A stretch of DNA of 64,000 nucleotides from a virus: IMG/VR virus record IMGVR_UViG_3300047509_000221, positions 1 to 64,000 of that record; one strand, given 5' to 3'. This document shows positions 46,126 to 52,604 of this stretch, one piece after another. Under the pieces are notes generated by a model that did not search any database, was not told the origin of the DNA, and saw nothing but the letters and a program-made list of their open reading frames with translations. Each line of letters starts with the position of its first letter. Within the stretch, counting starts at the first letter, position 1. The translations under genes were made by a program, and so were the position numbers.

Positions 46126-47016
46126 GTGCGCACCGCCGACTTCTTCAACTTCGCGAGAGCGAGGCACCAGATTTATCTGGACCGGCAGGCCGGGCGGCCG
46201 GAGCCGTGGACGCTAGACCCCGTCCTGGCAACCTATCGCTTCACCAATGTCTTCCGCGAGCTGGACCGCACGACCATCTGGTTCCGGGCCAATGTCAGGC
46301 AGTACCTGACGCACGCCCCCGGCTGGGGCCAACTACTGGGCACCATTCTCTTCCGGACATTCAACCGCATCGAGACAGCCGAGGTGATCTTTAACCAGGA
46401 GCGCCTCGGAGAGTACCGGCCCACAGGATGGGCCTATCTCGAGGAGGACATCACAGCCCCCGAGCTCGAGGCATACATGCGTGCTCACTGTCCGGCACCG
46501 TGGGTGACCGGCTCCTACATCGTCAAGACCCCCGACGGCATGGACAAGCTGTGCGGAGCCCTCTGGATTGTCGAGGAGGCGAGGAAAAGAATTCCCGACA
46601 CCTTGGCCAAGGCCCCGGCGCAGATGTCCCTGGAGTGGCTCCACAGAGCCCTGCAATCGTATCCCTTCATCGGGGGCTTCACGGGATACGAGATCGTCTC
46701 CGACCTGCGACACCTGCCTCTGCTGCTGCGGGCACCGGACACCATGACATGGGCCCACGCCGGGCCGGGCGCGGTCCGGGGCCTCAACCGGCTGCTCGGG
46801 GTGCCGGTCGGGGACAGCAGGCCGCAGGCCAGCTCCCTGCACCACATGCGAGCGCTCCTCGCCGCGTCGCGAGGCGACGGCCCTGACCACATTCGATACT
46901 GGCCCTTCGAGTGGCCAGCCTGGGAGATGCGCGAGGTCGAGCACACGCTGTGCGAGTTTGACAAGTATGAGCGCGCCCGGCTCGGCGAGGGCAGGCCACG
47001 CGGGAGGTTCAGGTGA
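46126..47016 (+). CDS. HMUDK-helical / thymine pyrophosphorylase-type DNA modification protein (296 aa)
   Basis: VLATYRFTNVFRELDRTTIW, ILFRTFNRIETAEVIF, HAGPGAVRGLNRLLG and EVEHTLCEFDKYERARLGEG are the conserved blocks of the helical domain described for phage 5-hydroxymethyl-dU DNA kinases and alpha-glutamyl/putrescinyl thymine pyrophosphorylases. These proteins act on 5-hydroxymethyluracil in DNA on the way to hypermodified thymines. The GTG with GAGGAG upstream is preferred over an ATG 11 codons earlier. No kinase P-loop is in this protein; a tiny P-loop gene follows directly. The family assignment is from remembered motifs. Confidence 0.8.
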   Translation: MRTADFFNFARARHQIYLDRQAGRPEPWTLDPVLATYRFTNVFRELDRTTIWFRANVRQYLTHAPGWGQLLGTILFRTFNRIETAEVIFNQERLGEYRPTGWAYLEEDITAPELEAYMRAHCPAPWVTGSYIVKTPDGMDKLCGALWIVEEARKRIPDTLAKAPAQMSLEWLHRALQSYPFIGGFTGYEIVSDLRHLPLLLRAPDTMTWAHAGPGAVRGLNRLLGVPVGDSRPQASSLHHMRALLAASRGDGPDHIRYWPFEWPAWEMREVEHTLCEFDKYERARLGEGRPRGRFR

Positions 47017-47207
47017 CAGTTCGCATCATTCTCGAGGGACCGCGCGCCTGTGGCAAGAGTTTCTTGGCAAGAGTCATCGCCAATTTTCTAAGGCGCAAGG
47101 GATACGATGTGAGTGTCCTGAGCAGTGTCACAGAGTATGACGTGCCCGAGGACGTCAAGGGTGTTGGAAAAGTGATCATCCAGGAGAGATGGGGGCCCTC
47201 GGAATGA
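47013..47207 (+). CDS. Miniature P-loop NTPase-like protein (64 aa)
   Basis: MTVRIILEGPRACGKSFLAR contains a Walker A motif (GPRACGKS) after a first strand, followed by a helix (VIANFLRRKGYDVSVLSS) and a third strand (GKVIIQE). The protein then stops, so most of a nucleotide kinase fold is absent. It may be a stand-alone half-domain or a decayed kinase. GTGA coupling to the preceding gene suggests the two products act together, in the place where a 5-hydroxymethyl-dU DNA kinase would be expected. Confidence 0.65.
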   Translation: MTVRIILEGPRACGKSFLARVIANFLRRKGYDVSVLSSVTEYDVPEDVKGVGKVIIQERWGPSE

Positions 47208-47671
47208 GACCCGTCCTCCTCGGAATGAACAACCCCGTGTCGCGAGACCCGGCGCACGCACTGTACCCGTACCCGTCGACATGCACGGGTGCCAGGCTGC
47301 TGCGCTTCTCGGGCCTGGACAAGAGGACGTACCTGTCTGTCTTCGAGCGCCGCAACGTGCTCGACGGGCAGCAGTGGAGCACTCGCGCGGCGAGGGAGCG
47401 CGCCCCATCCCTGCGCGAGGAGCTCCGAGGCCGGACGGTTGTGATGCTCGGGGCACCGGTCAACTCCGTAATGAGGAGTGGGACGGAGCACGAGCTGGCT
47501 GGTCCGTTCGTCTGGACCCCAGACGGGCACAACGGATGGCTGGCTAAGGTGCCGCATCCGTCCGGCCTCAACCAGTTCTTCAACGACCCGCTGCACAGGG
47601 AGCTCCTAGCCATCTTCATGGCGGAGCTCGTGCACTGGTCACAGCAGCAGGAGATGCAGAATGCCGCCTGA
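47204..47671 (+). CDS. Uracil-DNA glycosylase superfamily protein (155 aa)
   Basis: MRPVLLGMNNPVSRDP holds a GMNNP loop equivalent to the first catalytic motif of TDG/UDG-type enzymes (GxNPG). LRGRTVVMLGAPVNSVM is the central strand, and KVPHPSGLNQFFND the second motif (HPSGxN). The usual catalytic Asp is not obvious, so base excision activity is doubtful; binding to modified bases is possible. ATGA couples it to the P-loop gene, inside the modification cluster. Confidence 0.7.
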   Translation: MRPVLLGMNNPVSRDPAHALYPYPSTCTGARLLRFSGLDKRTYLSVFERRNVLDGQQWSTRAARERAPSLREELRGRTVVMLGAPVNSVMRSGTEHELAGPFVWTPDGHNGWLAKVPHPSGLNQFFNDPLHRELLAIFMAELVHWSQQQEMQNAA

Positions 47672-48386
47672 GAGCACGTCGGACGAGCGAACAGTCAACA
47701 ACGTCATGCGCCACGAGTACCGAGTCCTGAGCGACGACGAGAAGCTGGCAATGCAGCGCGTCAAGGACGTGGGAATACTGTTTCATGAACTCATCGACAG
47801 TCTCGGCAGCTCGAGAGAGGTCTCGATTGCCAAGACCAAGACCGAGGAGGCCGTGATGTGGGCAGTGAAGCACATCACGTCAGACAACCCCCCTTCACTG
47901 AGGAGAACACTCGTGGACCTTTTTGACCGCATCGCCGCCGCCATCGCCGCCAAGAACAGCGGGGACAGCCCCGCGCTCGACGAGCATCTTGCAGCAATCG
48001 ACGCACACCTCCAGAGCCTCGACAGCGACGACACCGCAGCCAAGGCCGCCGTCCTGACGCTGCAGGGAGACGACACCTCGTCCCAGGGACGCCTGACCGC
48101 AATTGAGGCAGGCCTCCAGAAGGTGGCCGACGCCGTCAACCCGCCGCCCCCACCTGCCGTGTCCGTCTCTCCGGCGGCCATCAGCAGTGCCGTCGGCGCT
48201 GGCATCACCGTCTCGCTCAGCGTCACTGGCGGCACGTCACCGTACAGCTTCAGCAGCTCGCTGGGCGACGTCTCGGTGGACTCCTCGGGCAACGTGAGCG
48301 GCACCCCTACCGCCGCCGAGACCGGACTGATCACCGTGACCGACTCCGGCGGTCTCACGGCCACTGTTCCCGTCACGATCTCGTAA
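47661..48386 (+). CDS. Acb2-like (anti-CBASS sponge) domain fused to coiled coil and Ig-like domain (241 aa)
   Basis: The first 75 residues resemble the Acb2/DUF7681 family, which sequesters cyclic nucleotides of CBASS immunity: HEYRVLSDDEKLAMQRVKDV, GILFHELIDSLG, SIAKTKTEEAVMWAVKHITS. A helical linker follows (VDLFDRIAAAIAAKNSGD, EHLAAIDAHLQSLDSDD), then PPPPPA and a C-terminal Ig/cadherin-like domain (VSLSVTGGTSPYSFSSS, GNVSGTPTAAETGLITVTD). Typical Acb2 proteins stop after the first part. A GTG at 47913, eight bases after GAGGAG, could start the rest as a separate product. Assignment by motif memory. Confidence 0.7.
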   Translation: MPPESTSDERTVNNVMRHEYRVLSDDEKLAMQRVKDVGILFHELIDSLGSSREVSIAKTKTEEAVMWAVKHITSDNPPSLRRTLVDLFDRIAAAIAAKNSGDSPALDEHLAAIDAHLQSLDSDDTAAKAAVLTLQGDDTSSQGRLTAIEAGLQKVADAVNPPPPPAVSVSPAAISSAVGAGITVSLSVTGGTSPYSFSSSLGDVSVDSSGNVSGTPTAAETGLITVTDSGGLTATVPVTIS

Positions 48387-48399
48387 GTCAAGGAGTAGG

Positions 48400-48430
48400 C
48401 CCGCGCGTCCGGTTGCCCCCGGCGCGCGGG
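48400..48430 (+). terminator. GC-rich hairpin after Acb2-like gene
   Basis: CCCGCGCG pairs with CGCGCGGG over a 15-base loop, immediately upstream of the next gene's start. No T-run. Possibly attenuates or protects mRNA. Confidence 0.45.
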
Positions 48431-48438
48431 TCTGACAC

Positions 48439-48864
48439 ATGCAGACCTTCCTCCCATACCCCAACTTCGCCAACTCGGCCATGGTGCTGGACAGGCAGCG
48501 CCTGAACCAGCAGGTCAACGAGGCCCGCCAGATACTCTCCGCGATGCAGAACGGGGGTGGCTGGCGCAACCATCCGGCCGTCCGGATGTGGCAGGGACAC
48601 GAGGTGGCTCTCCGCTTCTACCACGACGTGATGCTCCGAGAGTGGTACAGGCGAGGCTACGCCGGGGAACGGAGGCAGTTCTCCCCCGACCCCGCCAGTA
48701 TTGTCATGCCGTCCTGGCTCGGGGACGAGCGGCTTCACGCCTCACACCGGGCCGCCCTTCTGGCCAAGGACCCGCTCCACTACAGAATGTTTGGCTGGGA
48801 GGAGGAGCCCGCCGTGGCCTACTACTGGCCCCAGCCCACGGGGCTAGTGCCCGCCGACGCCTGA
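48439..48864 (+). CDS. Pyrimidine-dimer glycosylase-like protein, MSMEG_6728 type (141 aa)
   Basis: MQTFLPYPNFANSAMVLDRQ, RLNQQVNEARQILSAM, GWRNHPAVRMWQGHEVALRF, YHDVMLREWYRRGY and WLGDERLHASHRAALLAKDP align well with the small family annotated as MSMEG_6728/pyrimidine dimer DNA glycosylase (related to DenV). In this setting it may recognise or process unusual pyrimidines rather than UV damage. No overlap with its neighbours. Confidence 0.78.
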   Translation: MQTFLPYPNFANSAMVLDRQRLNQQVNEARQILSAMQNGGGWRNHPAVRMWQGHEVALRFYHDVMLREWYRRGYAGERRQFSPDPASIVMPSWLGDERLHASHRAALLAKDPLHYRMFGWEEEPAVAYYWPQPTGLVPADA

Positions 48865-48902
48865 GGATAGGGTGGTGACCGCCACCGAGGAGACATGCTG
48901 CC

Positions 48903-49724
48903 GTGCTACTGTACATCCCGTCCCACGCTCGCGCAACCCGAGACAACATCAACATGGGTCCGTTTCCTCGCATCCCTAGGGTGCTCTGGCCACAGACCCA
49001 CTTTGTGGTGCCGCACGGCCAGATGGAGGAGTACGACGCCGTCCTCAGGGGAATGGGATGGCCGACGTTCTCTGTGATCGAGACACCGCCCCACGTCCGG
49101 GGCATCGGGCCGACGCGGCACTGGATTGGTCTGGACGCCCTCTCGCGCGGTGAGGCTAAGTTCGTCATGATGGACGACGACATCGACTTCCTGGTGCGGC
49201 GGTCGCCGGAGGACTGGCGACTGACGGCCCAGAACCAGGGCGACGCCTGGCACATGTTCGAGGAGATTGAGCACTGGCTTGATCGGTATGCATCAGTTGG
49301 CATATCGTCACGCGAGGGCAACAACCGTGCCGGCGTCGGAGGCCCCCGCGACGAGAACATGGTGGCGGTCGCGACGCGCGTAATGCGCATGTTCGGCTGC
49401 CGGACGCTAGAGTGGCTCCAGATGGAGCATGGACGCGTCGAGGTGATGGAGGACTTCGACCTCCAGCTGCAACTCCTCCGCGCCGGTCACGGCAACTGCT
49501 GCCTCTTCTACTACGCCAATGGCCAGCGCATGACCAGCATGGCGGGGGGCTGCTCGACCTACCGGACCCACGATCTCCACGAGGCCAGCGCGCGGCGGCT
49601 GCAGGAGCTCCACGGCGAGCGTCTCGTCCGCCTGCGCGACAAGGTCAACAAGACCGACCGCGAGGGCTTCGGCACCCGCAAGGAAGTCACCATCTACTGG
49701 AAGCGGGCGGCGGGGATGCGCTGA
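48903..49724 (+). CDS. GT-A glycosyltransferase, TET-associated (TAGT) type
   Basis: The protein (273 aa) has LLYIPSHARATRDNINMGPF, RGIGPTRHWIGLDAL and KFVMMDDDIDFLVRR with a DxD-type metal site. It continues with RYASVGISSREGNNRAGVGG, VEVMEDFDLQLQLLRAGHGN and MTSMAGGCSTYRTHDLHEAS. These are the blocks I associate with TAGT glycosyltransferases, which add sugars to hydroxymethylated bases in phage DNA. No TET/JBP dioxygenase is seen in the window, so the acceptor hydroxymethyl group would come from the synthase homologue at 50112. GTG start after GAGGAG. Confidence 0.75.
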   Translation: MLLYIPSHARATRDNINMGPFPRIPRVLWPQTHFVVPHGQMEEYDAVLRGMGWPTFSVIETPPHVRGIGPTRHWIGLDALSRGEAKFVMMDDDIDFLVRRSPEDWRLTAQNQGDAWHMFEEIEHWLDRYASVGISSREGNNRAGVGGPRDENMVAVATRVMRMFGCRTLEWLQMEHGRVEVMEDFDLQLQLLRAGHGNCCLFYYANGQRMTSMAGGCSTYRTHDLHEASARRLQELHGERLVRLRDKVNKTDREGFGTRKEVTIYWKRAAGMR

Positions 49725-50122
49725 TGGACGAGGACCAGATCAGGGAGCACATCGGAGAGCAGGAGTGGCCGGACTGCCAGTGCTTTCGGCATCGTGGTGG
49801 GGACGTCTGCACCCGGCTCTACACCATGGCGACGGAGTACTCAATGTCCATGGCCCACGACGCGACTGAGGAGGGCTTCTGTCCCACGGCCATGCCACTG
49901 GTGGCGGCGCTGACTGTCGACATGCTCCTGACCCGCGTGGCCGCAGCAATGACCCTCATCAGCAGGCCCGGAATAACCGAGGTGACGCCCGCGACCTCTG
50001 TAGAACTGTCGGCCCACAAGCGTGAGCTGCACCGCATGGTCGCTGAGCGACTGGCCTCGCTGGAGCGGCGCAGCGAGAGGGAGTGTATGCTCAATGCAGG
50101 AGGAAGCGCCAGTGTTCAGTAG
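49724..50122 (+). CDS. Hypothetical protein (132 aa) between glycosyltransferase and synthase
   Basis: ATG shares TGATG with the glycosyltransferase stop. MDEDQIREHIGEQEWPDCQC, CFRHRGGDVCTRLYTMATEY and helical remainder (LTVDMLLTRVAAAMTLIS). Three cysteines and several histidines in the first 50 residues could form a metal site. No family is recognised. Position implies a role with the modification enzymes. Confidence 0.6.
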   Translation: MDEDQIREHIGEQEWPDCQCFRHRGGDVCTRLYTMATEYSMSMAHDATEEGFCPTAMPLVAALTVDMLLTRVAAAMTLISRPGITEVTPATSVELSAHKRELHRMVAERLASLERRSERECMLNAGGSASVQ

Positions 50123-51263
50123 TCTGCAGGTCCGCAATGTCCAGGAGGCCTACGTTCGGGGTCTCCAGCTGGTCCGCCGCGAGGGGCAGCTGGAGGAGAC
50201 GCGCAACGGCCCGGCCCTGGTCATCCCGTGGCCAGTCGTCACGATCTACGAGCGCCCGTACGAGCGCGTCCTACTGGACCCGGTCCGCGACGCCAACCCA
50301 TTTTTCCACCTCATGGAGAGCATCTGGATGCTGGCCGGACGCGGTGACGTGGCCAGTCTCGAGCCGTTCAACGCCGGGCTCAAGCGGTACTCCGACGACG
50401 GCCGAACATACCATGGAGCCTACGGCTGGCGCTGGCGCAACTGGTTTGAGGACATGAGCGAACACAGCTGCATGCATCAGGAGGACGGTCCCAACATAGA
50501 CCAGCTGGCCGAGGTCATCGAGCTCCTGAGGGCCAATCCCGGCGACCGGCGCGTGGTCCTGCAGATGTGGGACCCGGTCAGCGACCTCGGGAAGCAGGGC
50601 CTGGACTTCCCGTGCAATACCCAGTGTCTCTTTCGCGTTCGGCGGAGACCGGGCGGTGGGTGGAACATGGGAGTGAACGACCTGGACATGACGATCTTCA
50701 ATCGCTCCAATGACGCCATCTGGGGAGCCTACGGCGCCAACGCCGTGCACTTCAGCGTGCTGCAGGAGTTCGTGGCGGCGGCGATAGGCTGCTCCGTCGG
50801 CCACATGTACCAGTGGAGTAACAATCTGCACGCCTACTGCGAGACCCTGGACAAGGTCGGAGAGCCCCGGTTGTACACCCGTCGGGGACTGGGCCCAATG
50901 CCGCAGGACGCCTCAGGGCCTACCGTAGGTCTCACGATGTACGAGGACCCCAGCTTCCGGGCCGACCCGCTCTTCAATCCCCACGAGGCGAAGAAGGTGC
51001 CAGCGGAAGAGCTCTTCCGACAGGTCGAGGCGTTCTGGGACGGCTCGGACGAGGTGGGGCGGCCGGACGACCGACGCGACGTATTCTCCTCGCGCGGCAT
51101 CAGCACACTGATCATGATGCGGCAGGCATACCGCAGCTTCAAGAGCAAGGACTACGCGAATGCGGACAGCTGTGCAGGAGAAGTCCTCCTCCTCGACTGG
51201 AGACGAGCCTGCGTCGAGTGGCTCGAGCGTCGCGCCACGGCAAGGGCGGCCCGTGACGCTTGA
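50112..51263 (+). CDS. Thymidylate synthase superfamily enzyme, probable dUMP 5-hydroxymethylase
   Basis: The core is that of ThyA-type enzymes: VVLQMWDPVSDLG, LDFPCNTQCLFRVR with the catalytic cysteine in PCN (thymidylate synthases have PCH), IFNRSNDAIWGAYGANAVHF and GHMYQ. The Asn of GANAVH is at the place that selects uracil over cytosine, so dUMP is the likely substrate. The PCN motif and the neighbouring modification genes favour 5-hydroxymethyl-dUMP as product rather than dTMP. A GTG eight bases after AGGAGG is chosen over an ATG six codons upstream. Confidence 0.85.
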   Translation: MFSSLQVRNVQEAYVRGLQLVRREGQLEETRNGPALVIPWPVVTIYERPYERVLLDPVRDANPFFHLMESIWMLAGRGDVASLEPFNAGLKRYSDDGRTYHGAYGWRWRNWFEDMSEHSCMHQEDGPNIDQLAEVIELLRANPGDRRVVLQMWDPVSDLGKQGLDFPCNTQCLFRVRRRPGGGWNMGVNDLDMTIFNRSNDAIWGAYGANAVHFSVLQEFVAAAIGCSVGHMYQWSNNLHAYCETLDKVGEPRLYTRRGLGPMPQDASGPTVGLTMYEDPSFRADPLFNPHEAKKVPAEELFRQVEAFWDGSDEVGRPDDRRDVFSSRGISTLIMMRQAYRSFKSKDYANADSCAGEVLLLDWRRACVEWLERRATARAARDA

Positions 51264-51774
51264 CCCTGTCCGCTCGGACCCGCGCCGGGGCGGAGCGGTC
51301 AAGAGATACCACACGTGGCCCATCATCCAGTCGCAGACCGTGGCCGAGCACAGCTGGAATGTCGTCCGCATTCTCGTGTCCATCTGGCCAATGGCCCCCG
51401 TGACGGCCATCCTATTCGCCCAGTTCCACGACACGCCCGAGGTCGCGACCGGCGACCCCCCGTACCCGATCAAGGCGGAGAACCCACTGCTCAAGTCGGA
51501 GCACGACAGGCTGGAGGTCGAGGCCGCCACGGCCATGGGCATTGCCGATCACCTGCGCGTCGACGAGCACTGGCGCAGGCGCGTCAAACTGTGCGACGTC
51601 ATCGAGATGTGGGAGTTCGGTCTCGACGAGATGATGCTCGGCAGCCACTTTGCCGAGCCAATCGTAGGCAGAATGTGGGACCTGCACGCCGCACTCATGG
51701 AGCAGGCCCACTTCAGTGCATCGGAGCGCCAGAGGGTCGCCCGGTATCTCTGCACCCGCAGGAGGACACCATGA
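51253..51774 (+). CDS. HD-domain nucleotidase (YfbR-like, 173 aa)
   Basis: QTVAEHSWNVVRILVSIW holds the first His, AQFHDTPEVATGDPPYPIKA the HD pair with following Glu, and KLCDVIEMWEFGLDEM the last Asp. This matches 5'-deoxynucleotidases and dNTP hydrolases of the HD superfamily. It could remove dTMP or dTTP to keep normal thymidine out of phage DNA, or supply dUMP precursors. The GTG start overlaps the synthase gene by 11 bases. Confidence 0.85.
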   Translation: MTLDPVRSDPRRGGAVKRYHTWPIIQSQTVAEHSWNVVRILVSIWPMAPVTAILFAQFHDTPEVATGDPPYPIKAENPLLKSEHDRLEVEAATAMGIADHLRVDEHWRRRVKLCDVIEMWEFGLDEMMLGSHFAEPIVGRMWDLHAALMEQAHFSASERQRVARYLCTRRRTP

Positions 51775-52604
51775 CTGACATGCGCTACATGGCCCGGCTC
51801 CGCGACGTCGTGGACGACGCTGTCGGACTGATCGAGGACAAGAGCCAGACATACAAGGATAGCTGGAAGCGCCGGGGCGGCGCTGGTGCCTGGTTCACTG
51901 TCGTCCGTCCCTGGGACCGGCTGGAGACAATCGTCGCCCGGCACGGCGGAGACATCTTCGCTGCGATAGCAGCCGACCCGTTCGGCGCAGACGGCTCGGC
52001 CCTGGCCTGCGTCCGCGACGTCATGAACTACATGATTCTGACCGAGGCCGAATGCCGCACCAGCCACGGCGTCGGGCCGCACGGGCCCGAGAGACCCATG
52101 CCAATCAAGACCATCGAAGAGGTCAGAGTCGAGCTGGGCCTCCTCTACTGCGACCACTGCGGCGAGCCCAGGGACCACATCTGCGTCAGCACCATGGGAC
52201 ACTTCTTCTGCGGCCGTGTCTGCGCCGAGCAGTACGTGGACGAGCAGAACAAGAAGTGTCTCCAGGTCTTTCCCACCTTCGTCCCCGGCACCCCGGAGGA
52301 CGGCGGACACCACGCCGCGCACTGCGAAGAGTGTGACTGCGCTCCCGGCCACCCGCACGAGCGGTTCTGCTCTAAGGCCCCCCCAGCCTGGACACACACC
52401 AGAGTCGCTGGAGAGGTCACACAGGACAGCGACGAGACGGCGAGTACCGGCCCCTCGCCGCGTCGTGCCACTATTCCAGTGACCCTCGGAGGCTTCGGAG
52501 ACGACAGACGCGACGAGTTCGCCAGAGTAGTCAGGGAGACGGCGGCTCTCCTCGGCCTCGAGATGACTGTCTCGTGGGACAAGACTGAGTTCACACTGAG
52601 CTGA
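51771..52604 (+). CDS. Nmad1 (DUF1599) protein with a C-terminal cysteine cluster (277 aa)
   Basis: The first 93 residues (VVDDAVGLIEDKSQTYKDSW, WFTVVRPWDRLETIV, ALACVRDVMNYMILTEAE) fit DUF1599, also called nucleotide modification associated domain 1, which co-occurs with phage DNA modification genes. A second part has YCDHCGEPRDHICVST, FFCGRVCAEQYVDEQ and HCEECDCAPGH, a likely zinc domain. The last 50 residues form a separate alpha/beta piece. ATGA links it to the nucleotidase gene. Confidence 0.75.
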   Translation: MTDMRYMARLRDVVDDAVGLIEDKSQTYKDSWKRRGGAGAWFTVVRPWDRLETIVARHGGDIFAAIAADPFGADGSALACVRDVMNYMILTEAECRTSHGVGPHGPERPMPIKTIEEVRVELGLLYCDHCGEPRDHICVSTMGHFFCGRVCAEQYVDEQNKKCLQVFPTFVPGTPEDGGHHAAHCEECDCAPGHPHERFCSKAPPAWTHTRVAGEVTQDSDETASTGPSPRRATIPVTLGGFGDDRRDEFARVVRETAALLGLEMTVSWDKTEFTLS

